In this document: piece by piece, positions 20,801 to 30,383 of the stretch
Layout of the letters: each line of letters starts with the position of its first letter
How positions within the stretch are numbered: the stretch's first letter is position 1
NCBI RefSeq assembly: GCF_954871325.1
Contig: NC_088776.1
Location: 48,750,569 to 48,814,568, forward strand
DNA: 64,000 nucleotides
Direction: 5' to 3'
Source: Gordionus sp. m RMFG-2023
Taxonomy: Eukaryota > Nematomorpha > Gordioida > Chordodea > Parachordodidae
Translations under genes and position numbers: made by a program
Notes under the pieces: generated by a model
What the model was told of the DNA's origin: nothing
The model's input: the letters and a program-made list of their open reading frames with translations, nothing else
Database searches by the model: none

Positions 20801-23609
20801 TTTATCCAGCCCGCCCTTAGTGAAATAAATTCCACTCTTACAATAATGTTATACCTGTCCGTTATATTAAGATATTATTCGTTGATTGATTACTCACAAA
20901 AATTGTGGTTCAAGATGAGGTTGCCAGCATAAAGATTTTAAATCAATTAAGAATATTAATACTAAAATAATATATATAAAAAATTAAATTAAGAGAATTA
21001 TTTAAATAACAATAGTCTAAATTAGAGAACTGTAATGGAGGATTTTTTAACCCGCCTACTCTAGGTTTTTATTAAACATCTTTCTCACCCATTTAAAAAA
21101 AAAAATTAAATGATTGGGTGATAGGACCATTTATTTATTTTTTTTGAAATATATTTTTACTTAAACTTATACAATTAATCTTTAATAAATATAAGACAGT
21201 GCTGCTTAACTCGAAAATAAAATTGGCTCGCCCTTCGTTGTTTTAAAAATATTTGTAAACCATCCCCCCAATGTTCAAAAAAAATTTCGGGCATCACCCG
21301 ATCCTTGGGTTAGGTTATTGTAATTAATTTTTAGTCAGGGATGGGCTTGGTTTAAATATATTTTTGTTATAATTTTGAATTTATTTTTACAATCTTGTTC
21401 GTTTTTAGATTTTTAACTATAAATTATTTTTTATATTTTGATTTTCGGGTTGTAAATTGTGGATATAATTTTATGTTCTGGTCGTGAAAATGCTTTTCCT
21501 TTTGGAGGTTGGGTCGGAAAGATTTATCTTTTGCAGATTTCTAGTATTATAGTGAAAATCTGCATGTCAAAATCAATATCATTGTTAGCTAGAAATATGC
21601 AAGAACTTATCACGCCATCCTATGGCACTTCATTTTAAATGTAAAAATAGATATGATTGCATAAATAAGCGCTTTTCATATAAAAAAATTTAAGAAAATA
21701 AATTTTAACTAATCCCAAAGTAATGTCAGAAAAGTAACATCGTTACTAAAGACATTACCTTATTTGAATAAATGGAACTTCAATCCTTACCTTCTTCTAG
21801 AGGTAACGACTACGCGTTTCTTTTTTTTTCGAGTAACGTAACGAAAAAGGTTACTTGTTACTTTAATTTTTTTCTTAAAAAATATGGACAAAACATATTT
21901 TAATGTATTATAAAATAATTTATTTTTTTTTTAAATTTTATAAATAATTTCCGAGTTTTTAAGTCAGATCAAACACCAAATTTTTTACATTTAATCTTAA
22001 ATATTTACTCAAGATTGTTAATCTAATTAACATTGAATCAATCAAGATATGTTAATTTATATTCGTATTCTCTAATACTATAATTTCTTTTTAAAGAATA
22101 TTATATCAATTCTAGATATTTCTTCAGATGAAGATGATTTAACCTACCCTGACTCCAATATGAAACATTTTTTACACCAAAAAAATTAAGGGTACAAAGT
22201 CTACACTTTGTAAAATTGTGTCCCAACTCAAATATTTACTCAATTGTGGAGTAAACATTGGGAGTCTAAACAATGCAGTCATTTTTAAGGAAAAATTGGG
22301 AAGATATCTGATTAAACTCATCTAAATATTAAAAATGCGTATTTTTAATTTTTAGATGGAATTTCATAAATTATTCTATCTACTGAATATTATCAGTAAT
22401 ATAAGATTTGATATGAATTTTATGGGATACTTTATCTTCTGTTAGAAATTCCATCTAAAAATTAAAAATACCTATTTTTAATTTTAAGATGGTAAAAGCT
22501 ATCTTATTTCCGATTGAGAAAATATATTGACAAGAAAAAACACTCTTTGATTCGTTTAAAAAACAACACATACCAGATTTTTTTGATAAAGATCAAAAAA
22601 TTTTGAAGAGGATCTGAATAAAGATTCTTTAGAAGATGATCAATTAAGCTTTTTCAAAATAAGTATTATTCTTTAATTTTTAATAATTCCCCCAATTAAA
22701 ATTTTATTTATTAAATATAATACAACCCTCTACGCCAGTTGAACATATTTTTAGCACCGAAGATGTGTTAAGCATCTTATTTGATCAAAATATTGAAAAT
22801 CAATTGTTAAAAATAAATAAAAAATTAATATTAAAAATCCCATCTTATTTTATATTATTTTTATATAATTTTATTATATTATATAAGAAATTTTTGCATA
22901 TATTTAATTTTTCAAGTAACGACAAGTTACTCTTTGAATACCCAGTTACACGCGTTATTTTTTCACAAGGTAATGAGTAGCTCTCCCCCCTTCCCTTTTT
23001 TGACTTAATGAATAATGAGTTTCTTTTTTGAAGTAACGTTTATAGCACTTAATTATAATTACGATTTCCCTTTTTTAAAGTGGGATTAATTGCTGGTACA
23101 AAAATGGAATCATAATTATTTACAACCATGTTATGGATAAATAAAATAATCAAAGATTTAAGCCAATTTTTAAAAATGGTTAACTAATAGCCAAAAAATA
23201 TTTCTAAAGTTTCTAGATTTCGTTAATAGTTGTTCAGACCTTTGTGCTCTATGAGCAAAATCTTCAGGCTTGCTTAATATTTTTCTGGTTAAAAAGCCAT
23301 TTACCAACACAAATTTTGATCTATATGATTAATTTTTTTATACAATGTATTATTGTTTGGACTTGGACAGATAAAAAAATTCGGTCCAGTCTGGTGTGCA
23401 CTGATGAAAAATATGGATGAGCATAATATATGTTCTTATGGATATCCCTTATATTACCAAAAAATAATAATATTTATTTTTAATTTTTTTTAGAAGTAAA
23501 TGAAAAGTTTTCAAGCAATACCTCAGATAACAACATTTTCTCCCCTGTGGAAACCTATACCATTAATAATTCATCAGAAGTCAATCCATTATATGAATTA
23601 GGATTTTAA
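4288..23609 (+). CDS. CRTC: CRTC/TORC: CREB-regulated transcription coactivator, 16 exons visible, 5' end missing
   Basis: CRTC proteins bind the bZIP domain of CREB and shuttle to the nucleus when dephosphorylated. Exons read by eye: 4288-4458, 5089-5153, 5206-5468, 5761-5828, 7150-7713, 8152-8237, 9326-9542, 9789-10065, 15183-15319, 15426-15614, 15862-15969, 16268-16376, 16625-16730, 17022-17488, 20228-20485, 23494-23609. All junctions are GT-AG, all phases agree, and the total is 1,066 codons plus a stop. Diagnostic family motifs occur in the right order: YLSPPSPDSCWRR then TNSDSALNQS (the SIK/14-3-3 site), REVPGIK, TGSLPDLSSLHFPSSLHL, and IPHIILT near the C terminus. Most of the rest is Asn/Ser-rich and probably disordered. 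The protein is longer than vertebrate CRTCs (about 630-690 residues). The N-terminal CREB-binding helix was not found in 1-4287 and is probably upstream. The 3' end of exon 5 is uncertain (7713 or 7752). Confidence 0.9.
4562..4670. repeat. hAT-like MITE family B fragment
   Basis: It begins 'cctgcagaggtaccatta' and has GC-rich 'cccgg' blocks in AT-rich sequence, matching the terminal region of the complete family B copy at 45.5 kb. Confidence 0.55.
5829..7149 (+). other. CRTC intron 4
   Basis: AT-rich intron of about 1.3 kb. It carries one family A MITE near 6738-6882. An open frame at 6340-6522 has no recognisable features. Confidence 0.6.
6738..6882. repeat. MITE family A copy
   Basis: Inverted arms 'aaaaagtccgatt..aatcgatttttaac' and 'aatcg..gggctttttaa' surround a core with two 'aaaataatatt'-type blocks, as in the other copies. 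Confidence 0.6.
7150..7713 (+). CDS. CRTC: CRTC exon 5 (large, low-complexity)
   Basis: An open frame runs from an acceptor at 7148-7149 to a donor at 7714 (or 7753), phase 0 to 0. It encodes about 188 residues with a lysine-rich patch (KRKKKK, a possible nuclear localisation signal), Asn/Ser-rich linker and an HHGHH cluster. No family motif is visible inside it. Its assignment rests on position, strand and phase agreement with exons 4 and 6. The acceptor has a poor pyrimidine tract, so the exact 5' edge could differ. Confidence 0.7.
8152..10065 (+). CDS. CRTC: CRTC exons 6-8
   Basis: Exon 8152-8237 ends in REVPGIK with the last codon split, matching the VPGI(N/K)IFPS landmark of CRTC proteins. 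Exon 9326-9542 continues IISTKNN and carries TGSLPDLSSLHFPSSLHL, near-identical in layout to the GSLPDLTNLHFPSPL segment of vertebrate CRTCs. Exon 9789-10065 (phase 0 to 1) continues as Asn-rich linker, ending GGGIPTNY plus one base. The phase-1 donor at 10066 is required by the exon at 15183, on the far side of the 4.1-kb retroelement. Confidence 0.88.
8264..8496. mobile_element. hAT-like MITE with CAGGGAT termini
   Basis: It starts CAGGGATTCGAACCCG and ends in the inverse (CGGTTTCACATCCCTG), a typical hAT-style terminus, with GC-rich GAACCC blocks just inside both ends. Flanks (attattag / tttattaa) could be an eroded 8-bp duplication. It lies in CRTC intron 6 just after the donor. The TTCGAA motif resembles a tRNA T-arm, but there is no cloverleaf. 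Confidence 0.65.
9084..9272. repeat. MITE family A copy
   Basis: Starts 'tagttttgttaaacggtt' and ends 'gagccgtttaaca', with the internal 'gctcaatattttagcc' arm and its complement. It lies in the intron just before the CRTC exon at 9326. Confidence 0.65.
10305..10440. repeat. Tandem duplication of about 68 bp next to 'GTATCTAGATAC' termini
   Basis: A unit starting 'attaaaatgtatctcgtac' and ending 'tttttttaaattgg' occurs twice in a row, nearly identical, so the duplication is young. Just upstream (about 10270) is 'agtatttagatacagatac'; an inverted relative (GTATCTAGATAC..) lies at about 14885-14910, beyond the retroelement. An outer inverted-repeat element may therefore surround the retroelement. 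Confidence 0.6.
10642..10835 (+). repeat. Left inverted arm of the gypsy-like element
   Basis: About 194 bp that match the reverse complement of 14546-14732: both read 'taaattattatat', then 'ttatggttccacgggcaat', then repeats of a ~50-bp unit (TTTCGTATAAA..ATTCTTTTATTTAATTTAC). About three degenerate units lie in this arm. Confidence 0.85.
14546..14732 (-). repeat. Right inverted arm of the gypsy-like element
   Basis: Inverted counterpart of 10642-10835, with three to four copies of the same ~50-bp subunit followed by 'attgcccgtggaaccataaa'. It lies about 150 bp after the integrase region, where a 3' LTR would be expected. The TG..CA limits expected of an LTR would place the outer edge at about 14701, but the inverted match continues some 30 bp further. 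Confidence 0.85.
15183..17488 (+). CDS. CRTC: CRTC exons 9-14 (disordered middle region)
   Basis: Six exons (15183-15319, 15426-15614, 15862-15969, 16268-16376, 16625-16730, 17022-17488) have consistent phases 1-0, 0-0, 0-0, 0-1, 1-2, 2-1. They encode Asn-, Ser- and Tyr-rich sequence with no folded domain visible. The last, 155-residue exon has repeated SNLSSYYGS-like serine/tyrosine stretches. The assignment comes from the unbroken chain of phases between clear CRTC motifs on either side, typical pyrimidine-AG acceptors, and GC content above the surrounding introns. Confidence 0.82.
17824..18195. repeat. hAT-like MITE family B copy, diverged
   Basis: GC-rich 'cggggtcgggtc' at the left and 'gggatgggccgggtagg..ggcccaatgtagat' at the right, with an AT-rich centre, as in the better-preserved copy at 36950-37320. 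Ends approximate. Confidence 0.5.
18221..18850. repeat. Pair of diverged direct repeats, about 230-260 bp each
   Basis: 18221-18480 and 18621-18850 share, in the same order, 'gaagaaaaaa', 'gttctaaat..tcgtca', 'gaaaaaactagtaaataat' and a T-rich tail 'ctcgtttttttt'. Unit identity unknown. Confidence 0.5.
18923..19143. repeat. MITE family A, near-complete copy
   Basis: Begins TAGTGTTGTTAAACGGCTT and ends in the inverse (GAGCCATTTAACAACACTA). Inner arms 'aactcaatatttcatc' and 'aaatattgagttagccgt' complement each other. A good reference copy for the family. Confidence 0.75.
20228..23609 (+). CDS. CRTC: CRTC exons 15-16 (C-terminal transactivation region, stop at 23607-23609)
   Basis: Exon 20228-20485 encodes VDDFLDKINHE and ends NHIPHIILT plus the first base of the next codon. 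This matches IPNIILT, which in vertebrate CRTCs lies shortly before the transactivation helix. Exon 23494-23609 adds 37 residues ending NPLYELGF and TAA. Vertebrate CRTCs continue past the equivalent PLDELKIDPL helix, so this protein ends earlier, inside or just after the activation motif. The 3.0-kb intron between them is full of hAT debris. Confidence 0.85.
21718..23055 (+). mobile_element. Degenerate hAT-type element (copy 2 of the 'GTAAC' family)
   Basis: Ends carry clustered GTAACG/CGTTAC motifs ('agtaacatcgttac' left, 'gaagtaacgtttata' right). The interior parallels the copy at 1.29-2.05 kb over long stretches. At about 22690-22830 a + strand frame reads KYNTTL and HIFSTEDVLSILF, a decayed hAT dimerisation domain. 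An internal pair 'gatggaatttcataaatt'/'aaattccatct' forms a small inverted repeat. Not intact. Confidence 0.65.
23140..23312. repeat. MITE family A copy, eroded
   Basis: Shares 'aatttttaaaaatggttaact', 'gcaaaatcttcaggcttgct' and 'aatatttttctgg' with better copies; the outermost bases are lost. Confidence 0.55.
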
Positions 23610-24313
23610 ATGATTAAAAATTACATTTGTGTGCATCTCAAGGTTAAGTGATCTGATTGGAATATAATATTTACATAATTGATTTATAAAATGTGAAGAT
23701 AAACTAGTTAATTTTTTCAAAATATTTTTTAAAAAATTGATTTTAAATATATATCAATTTTAAATTATTTAATAGTATATTGCTCGTTTATATCAACCAA
23801 TCATTTATTACCCCTAAATATATGATTTGAAAAATTGTGTCAACAATTTATAGGTAAAATTTTAATATATTTTACTTAATTATATTTATATATAAAATAA
23901 TATATCATGGTACAATATTTATAAAATTATTAAAAATATTGATATTTGTTAAACATTTATAGATTTTCATAAATAATATATTGTATTGATTTTTTTAAAT
24001 TGTATTCATTTAATGAAATGGTATGTATACATGTTATCAAAAAGGTATACAGTAAAATATCTCATATATAAAATAGTATTCATATAAATCATAATAATTG
24101 AATTTTTTTAGCCAATTCAGTATCATTAGACTAAATGAGGGGGGATTTTAAGGGAAATGATAATTTATTTTAAAATATTTATATATAAAATTATTTATAA
24201 AGCAAATAAAAAATAAATGATTTTTTTATGGCGGAAGGATTAAACTCACCACACAAATAATTGGTAATGGTCAATTAAATTTATTAAACAAAAAATATTT
24301 TGCAAAATGCTAA
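23610..24313. other. Intergenic between CRTC and ALKBH4 (convergent 3' ends)
   Basis: About 700 bp of AT-rich sequence between two genes that point toward each other; it must hold both 3' UTRs. No repeat or gene recognised. Confidence 0.6.
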
Positions 24314-25216
24314 TTAATTTCGATTTAAATCAATAATTTCTTTTGAAAATTCTCTCAATGTTATTGCAATCCTTCTTTCATTTATATTATTAGGGTCTAT
24401 GGAATGTTTCCACTCATATCTAGCCTCATGTTCTATTATTAATAATGATCTACGAGGCAGGTATATTTCAATGAATTGAGAAGGTTGATCATTATTATCA
24501 GATAAGGTTAATACAGTGTCTGATAATAAGTTAAAAGTTACCAACCTTGGTCCCCAGGCCCAGAAGTCATCAAAATGGGGTTCAATGTGAGATCCTCTAA
24601 TAGGATTATATTCAAGATTACACAATTCTACAGGTATAAATGGATAATCAAAATTCTTGTAACATTTAAATTCAGGAATAAAAAATTTAGTAAAGTTATT
24701 TATTATGTCATAATTTTTTAAGATGTTAATTAATAAAGAAAACCCAGGAAATTGTGAAGGTGTTAATATATTATGGTCTGAATTTTGTTTAATGCAATTA
24801 TGATTTTTGATCTTTTGTTTTTTAAAATTTATCTTTGGTCCAAAGTCTTGTTTTCGTCTTCCAGATTGAGATCCAGACCATTGTAATGAATCAATAATAT
24901 TAATTAAAATTTGTTCATCAGTTTTACTTAAAGAATCTGGATATAAATGAACTCCATTAATTGATAAAAATTTTAAGTTGTTAAATTTTAAGATATCATT
25001 ATGTAAAGGACATATATTAAGTTGATTAATCTTAGAATTATCCATAAAAGGCCATGATTTATTTTCACATTCATGGCAATAAATAAATTTGTTAACAATT
25101 TGACCATCTTGAAATTTGAGTGCTGGGTAACATATGTTACATTTCCTAACACCTTTGCACCAACAATGAAGGCTTAAAGTAATTTCGTTTTTAGACTTGA
25201 TGGTATGTTTCTCCAT
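24314..25216 (-). CDS. ALKBH4: ALKBH4-like Fe(II)/2-oxoglutarate dioxygenase
   Basis: Single open frame of 300-310 codons (human ALKBH4 has 302). The N-terminal CWCKGVRKCNICY corresponds to the CGCKGIRTC block specific to ALKBH4. SQSGRRKQDFGPKINFKKQK is the family signature before the jelly-roll. PVELCNLEYNPIRGSHIEPH then HFDD gives the HxD iron ligands; WKHSI gives the distal histidine, and RRIAITLRE the 2-oxoglutarate arginines. In other animals the enzyme acts as a demethylase (actin K84me1, and DNA 6mA claims). The frame opens at 25246, but the third Met (25216) fits the family N terminus best. That start lies 26 bp inside the end of PTPS, on the same strand. No intron seen. Confidence 0.92.
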   Translation of the reverse strand: MEKHTIKSKNEITLSLHCWCKGVRKCNICYPALKFQDGQIVNKFIYCHECENKSWPFMDNSKINQLNICPLHNDILKFNNLKFLSINGVHLYPDSLSKTDEQILINIIDSLQWSGSQSGRRKQDFGPKINFKKQKIKNHNCIKQNSDHNILTPSQFPGFSLLINILKNYDIINNFTKFFIPEFKCYKNFDYPFIPVELCNLEYNPIRGSHIEPHFDDFWAWGPRLVTFNLLSDTVLTLSDNNDQPSQFIEIYLPRRSLLIIEHEARYEWKHSIDPNNINERRIAITLREFSKEIIDLNRN

Positions 25217-25637
25217 AATATTCAACATAATGGTTAGGAGTTTCATGAAGAGTTATTTTGTGTAAAGTTATAGGTTTTATTAAATGAGAAGTAAGTTTAT
25301 TCCAAATATAAATTGCCAAATTTTCCATTGTACTAATATGAAATAATTTTATAAATTCATCAATTTCATTAATATTTTGATGATCAAAAAATTCAATAAT
25401 TTCAGAATTTATAATATTTTGAAGAACTTTTATATCCATTAACATTCCGTGATTTTGAGGTATTAAGGGACCTTTGATAGTAACTTCTAGCAAATAATTG
25501 TGACCGTGTAAGTTAATGCATTTTGTATATAGTTCAATGTTTTTTTCTTGATCTAAATTTAAATCATAAAGCTTGTGAGCTGAAGAGAAATAAGACTTTT
25601 TAGTAATGTAAACTATAGGATAAACGTTTTCTTGCAT
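25191..25637 (-). CDS. PTS: 6-pyruvoyltetrahydropterin synthase (PTPS)
   Basis: Converts 7,8-dihydroneopterin triphosphate to 6-pyruvoyl-tetrahydropterin in tetrahydrobiopterin synthesis. From the Met at 25637 the protein has 148 residues (human 145). Zinc ligands are His21 (SSAHKLY), His44 and His46 (LHGHNY); catalytic Cys40 (TKCIN), FFDHQNIN with the catalytic-triad His86, and Glu132 (HETPNHYVEYYGE) that anchors the pterin are all present. The open frame extends upstream to 25787, but that part is hydrophobic and unlike the family. There is no intron, although animal PTPS genes are usually spliced. Its 3' end overlaps the start of ALKBH4 in another frame, so the two may share a transcript. 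Confidence 0.92.
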   Translation of the reverse strand: MQENVYPIVYITKKSYFSSAHKLYDLNLDQEKNIELYTKCINLHGHNYLLEVTIKGPLIPQNHGMLMDIKVLQNIINSEIIEFFDHQNINEIDEFIKLFHISTMENLAIYIWNKLTSHLIKPITLHKITLHETPNHYVEYYGETYHQV

Positions 25638-25787
25638 AAATGTTAATAAATTTTGGTAAATTAATATTGAAATCAGAAGATTGACATAACCAATCTGACA
25701 TATAAATTGATACTCATAAATTATAATTATTTTGATAGTAAATATAACAATCATGATTGTTACATTCAACAGATCACAAAAAAGCAA

Positions 25788-26230
25788 AACGACGTTATGA
25801 AAACTCTTATTGTATGAAGGCTTGGTGAAGGCATAAAAATATCTGGGAAATGCATAAAAAAATTACTACCAAAATTGTAAATAAATATAATTACTCTAAA
25901 TCTAATAATATTGTTGTAAAAATAATATTAAGAAGATATATATTATATTTTGTAAAAAATCGGCGTTTATTGGTTATTATTTTCATGTTGTAAAATTCAG
26001 AAAGAAATAAAATATTTAAAAAGTGCCTTATTTCTTTCCTTTTCTAACAGTTTAAAAAATAAATATTTATTATAATACAACAAACTGTTACTGATTTTTT
26101 TGCAAAATATAATATATATCTTTTTAATATTATTTTTTTATCAATTATTTTTTATATAATAAATAAATATTTATTATGATACAGCATGTACCCCTTTTCA
26201 AAGTACTACATGCTACATTTAACTGTAACT
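25788..26230. other. Intergenic, upstream of PTPS
   Basis: AT-rich; presumably holds the PTPS promoter, but no element can be named. Confidence 0.4.
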
Positions 26231-26287
26231 ATAATTTAAGAATATTTTTTTTTAGATTCTTTTGATTCAAAACTTCGCATCCTTGAA

Positions 26288-26375
26288 ATTCTCTTGATAT
26301 CGACGTTGAGCGAAACTTTATCTCGTTGATGTTCTCTTATATCGACATTGAGCGAAACTTCATATCATTGATATA
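26288..26375. repeat. Two tandem ~43-bp units
   Basis: 'ttctcttgatatcgacgttg' and 'ttctcttatatcgacattg' each continue 'agcgaaact', so the unit is repeated twice with few differences. Confidence 0.6.
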
Positions 26376-27488
26376 TTCTTGATATTATTGTATCGTTCAT
26401 TTCTGACGTATACGACGATTTGATATTTGATTAAACGATTGTTTGGTTGTTATCAAAAATTATCCTGATTATTGAGTCATCGCTTGATTTATCCATTGCA
26501 TCATTGGTCAATCATGATCATTCTATTTTAAGCTTGGTATCTCCAGCATTGTTGATTATCATTAAATTATGGTTAATGTATCATAGATCTATAAGTTCAA
26601 TCATTTTAATAATGAAAGGAGGAACTATAATAACATTTATAACTTTAGTAGATGAATACAACAATCTTTGTTGAAGTCCAATATGCTATTTGTTATAATT
26701 GTGGAAAAAGAAATATTTTTCTAAAATGTTGCTTAACGATCAATTCCATTAATAATAAAGTAAACAGTGGCGTCGCTAGGAGGGGGGAGGGGAGTGCAGG
26801 GGCTTGAGCCCCCTGAAAAATTTGAATAGCCCCTTGAAGCAAAAATTTATTTTTAATGGCTCTTTAATATCCCCTTGAACTAAAATAAATTTTTTTGATT
26901 GCCACCTGAATGATTTCTTTTATAATTCTATTAAGTAATATATAGATTTAATTTTATTATTTAAAAATTAATAAGACTGTCTAGATATTTATTATTTTAC
27001 ATATTAGATTAGATTAATACATATAAATTATATTTTCACTATGTCAGCTTGCAATCAAATTTTTTGTTAAAAATAGAATATTAATATCACTCACTAAATA
27101 TTAATTTAGCATTAACAGTTGAAGCTTTATTGACTTTTATTATTTAAATTATTATATAACCTAATTAAATAAATATTAATTGAAAATTAAGAAATTTAAT
27201 ATAGTAATTAGCCCGAGTTCAAAATCACTAATCAACTATATTATTGATATTTAAATTTAATTACCATGCCTCTTCTTAAAATTATTTTCAAGGTCCAAAT
27301 CCAAATAAGTATAAGAGATTTATTTATAAAAAGTAAGTAAACATATAGTTTATAATCCTCTATTTTATATAATGGTTATAAAATATTAGGTTAAATACCA
27401 ATACAGACGTATTTGACAGTTATATAATATATTACAGTTAATATTTTAATAAATTTTACTAATAAATGCTTTTGATAATAAATATAAG

Positions 27489-29147
27489 TAGACCTATGCG
27501 CCGTTGAAATATCGGCGGCCGGCGCAATTTTTAAAAAATCTAATCTATGGCCGGCGGCGTGCCGATTTTTAGCCGCCGTCAATAAAATCGGCGTAAATCG
27601 GCGCATATATAAATTTTTATAAGATAAATTTTTTTAATTGCTTATTAATTTTTAAAAAAAACAAATAAATATACACTATTCTACAGATATCTTGGCATAT
27701 TTTTTAATATTCATTTAATAGAAAACTTATTATATCCAAAATCAATTTCATAATTTAATTATCATTGTATAAAAATTATTTTATTAAAATTTTTGGGACA
27801 CAATGATGATCTCCTTGAATTTAACGTCAATCCAGCGATAGAGAAAACTCTTTCACTAGGTGTGCAAGTCGCCGGAATGCAAAGAATTTTTTTGGCGAGC
27901 CTGGAAATATTAGGAAGTTCACTCTTCTTTTCTCTCCAAAAATTTAGAACGTCCATACTTGTGAATGTCGTTTTCAAAGAAAATTGTGGCATTCTTGTTC
28001 TAAGTCACCTAACTTGGAATCCTAATTTATATTTGTTGAATGTTTATTTGCAAATTTTGTCAAATAACTTGATTTTAATAATTCATCTTCATCCTCATTA
28101 GCTATATTTACTACCTGATTAACATCATTCTCTATAAGTTTAAGATGTTTTATAATAAATTATGAAGCTGAACAATTTTGGTCTATTAAATACTTTGAGA
28201 CAATTGTCATTTTTTAAAATCTTGTATCTTAAATAGAAGCCAATACCTAGATAATTTTAAATAAAAAATACAAAAATATACTATATAATATTACTTGCAG
28301 ATACAAACCGGAAATCGTAACGCAAGTTTTTTTTAGCATATTTTCCCTAAGTGAAATAATTTCAGAACTATCAATATCATTTTCACTTCTAAAAAGTAAC
28401 GCCAAGTTTAAAGTAGGCTCTTTTAGTACTGAAAGAAGTTCGACAGTTTTTTTAAATTTTGAAAGAAATGCTAATAGTTCTTCTACCAGATCAGATTCAT
28501 AATTTGATAAAGTGCTTCCCAATTCTTTTCAAAACATCATTAATTAAATTCTTATTTAATCCATATATGCTTTCTAGCATAATTAATATATTATGCCAAC
28601 GTGTTGGGATATTTAATTTTAAGGTTTTCATATGCGTGGAATTATTGTTATTATTATCATTGGAATTGCCAATTTGAAACTGGGTATCCAGTTATGGATC
28701 AATGCTGTCAAGATCTAACATGTCTGATGTTAAATCTATTGTACTTAGGCATTTTCTTTGATATTCCTCGAATTCAAATTCAACCTCTGCAGTTTTATAT
28801 TTTAGAGCAGTAAAAACTTCTCTAATTCTTTTGCAAAAAATTTCCAGACTATGGATTTTTTATTATCCAGAGTTAGGATACTAAAATTATTTAAATTATT
28901 AAAGTAGATGCATCCATTTTAAAAATATGTAAAATTATGGTAACTTTTGGAATTTCAGATTTTTGATTGATTGAATTCTATAATGACGTCAATATAATTA
29001 AGATTTTAAAATAGTAGAAAATAAAAATTCATCAAAATCCTGATTGATAAAAAATTACAAGAGTGATGTTGACCATTAATAGAATAAAAAGGTAGAAAGA
29101 AATTTCTGCGCGGGCCGTGCGCCGTCGTAACGGGGTGCACAGTTCTA
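27489..29147 (-). mobile_element. Inner hAT transposon nested in the outer one
   Basis: Starts TAGACCTATGCGCCG and ends GGTGCACAGTTCTA, with GC-rich inverted subterminal blocks (CGGCGGCCGGCGC / GCGCGGGCCGTGCGCC). AATATAAG is duplicated exactly at 27481-27488 and 29148-29155. On the - strand, 27762-27992 encodes the hAT C-terminal dimerisation region, including TPSERVFSIAGL and a downstream RRSSLCPKNF; 28247-28522 keeps another transposase-like fragment. At 1.66 kb it is shorter than a full hAT element, so it is internally deleted and presumably non-autonomous. Confidence 0.9.
27762..27992 (-). pseudogene. hAT transposase C-terminal (dimerisation) fragment
   Basis: Seventy-six residues with NFWREKKSELPNISRLAKKI, then CTPSERVFSIAG, then RRSSL. 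This is the order seen in the hAT C-terminal domain (W..., P.L...A...L.IP..S..SER.FS.AG....R..L). Upstream domains (BED finger, catalytic DDE) are absent or unreadable, so the gene is dead. Confidence 0.85.
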
Positions 29148-30383
29148 AATATAAGTAATAAATTGCTATAAAATATTTAACGCCATCTATTTATTTAGAA
29201 ATATTTTTAAAATTTAACATATTATTTATCCCAGAATGGATGTAATAAAAAAGATAATTTTTCTTCTCTTTTTTACGTGCTTTTATAGGAAAGCTATTTT
29301 TTTCTTATTTGAAAAACAGTTCTGATTTAAATTATTAATGCTAGTATATTTTAAATACTACTACTATTTTAAGATATAATATACCAACTACTAGAGGTGG
29401 TGCTACAATAATATATAAAATCTTAATTAATTTCTTTTATCATATCACTCTGGTTCTTATTTTATACAAAAGGTTTCATTTCTAATATGGCATCCCTGCC
29501 TTGTAAATAACTTAAGGCTTTAATACATTTGCATAATTTCTTCTAAAGAATTTTAATGCTCTTGTTTGATCAATTTATCTATCATAATAAATTCTGATAT
29601 ATGTTAATATAGTGAGTGTCATGGGTATGACTGCCAATTAACCAGCATCTTTTATTTGTGTGGCTATGTAATTTAAGATTATTATTATAGCTGCTGAGAG
29701 CATATGATTGCATATTTTATAAGCAATAATTAATCTTTTAGAATCTCACAATTTTTTTTCAATTATTTATCTAGCTTCCATCATGTCATTTAAGAGGAAG
29801 CTCTAACCACCATATAGTTTTATGATTTGGATTGGTCGTTTATATTCTCTTCTCCAAGAATTGTTGATTTGGTTAGGCCTATAAATTTTTCCTTATTAGT
29901 CCATTCTATAAAACTTTGTCTACACAGAGTGTATTAGTTTCTTGACCGTTTGTCAATGTAAGTTGCCAATTTTATAATATGTAGTTTTTAAAAACCATTA
30001 ATTATCAATTGAGGCATATATACGAATTAATTAACCTTTTTTATCACTTGTAATTTTTTAGACGCAAAATTTATATCAGCAATCGGAAATATTTTATACT
30101 GTAATAAATAGATTTTGTATCAAAAAATAATATTTTTAGAAATGTCTTATATTGTTTTAATTATTTATATGCTAGTTTATTTTGTTAAAATAATATAATA
30201 AATGACAAAATATGAAATCCTGAATATTTATTCAGAGTTAGCAAATTTTTAAAAAGTATAATATATTAATATAAAATCCGGTCGAAGGCCCGCAAAAGGG
30301 GAGTATGAGGGCCTCGCCCCCCCCCCCTATAATTTTTTTTTTAGTTGAGCCCCATGAGATTGTAAAGGCTAGCGGCGCCCCTG

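Larger units (their letters stand above)
20486..23493 (+). other. CRTC intron 15
   Basis: No exon seen. It holds a family B-like GC-rich patch near 20630-20830 ('gagatgtaccgg..ggaccggcc'), the large degenerate hAT copy at 21.72-23.06 kb and a family A MITE at 23.14-23.31 kb. Confidence 0.6.
26765..30383. mobile_element. Outer hAT DNA transposon with 8-bp target duplication
   Basis: Ends CAGTGGCGTCGCTAGGAG and CTAGCGGCGCCCCTG are imperfect inverted repeats of the hAT type. AAAGTAAA occurs immediately outside both ends (26757-26764 and 30384-30391), a perfect 8-bp duplication. Without the inner insertion the element is about 1.95 kb. No intact transposase is seen; the interior is degenerate. 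A related right end (GACTAGTGACGCCCTTG) occurs at about 41864, so the family is multi-copy. Confidence 0.9.

Noticed and set aside
25638-25787. Upstream in-frame extension of PTPS (50 more residues)
   Set aside because: The extra segment is hydrophobic and unlike any PTPS N terminus; the Met at 25637 gives the family length.
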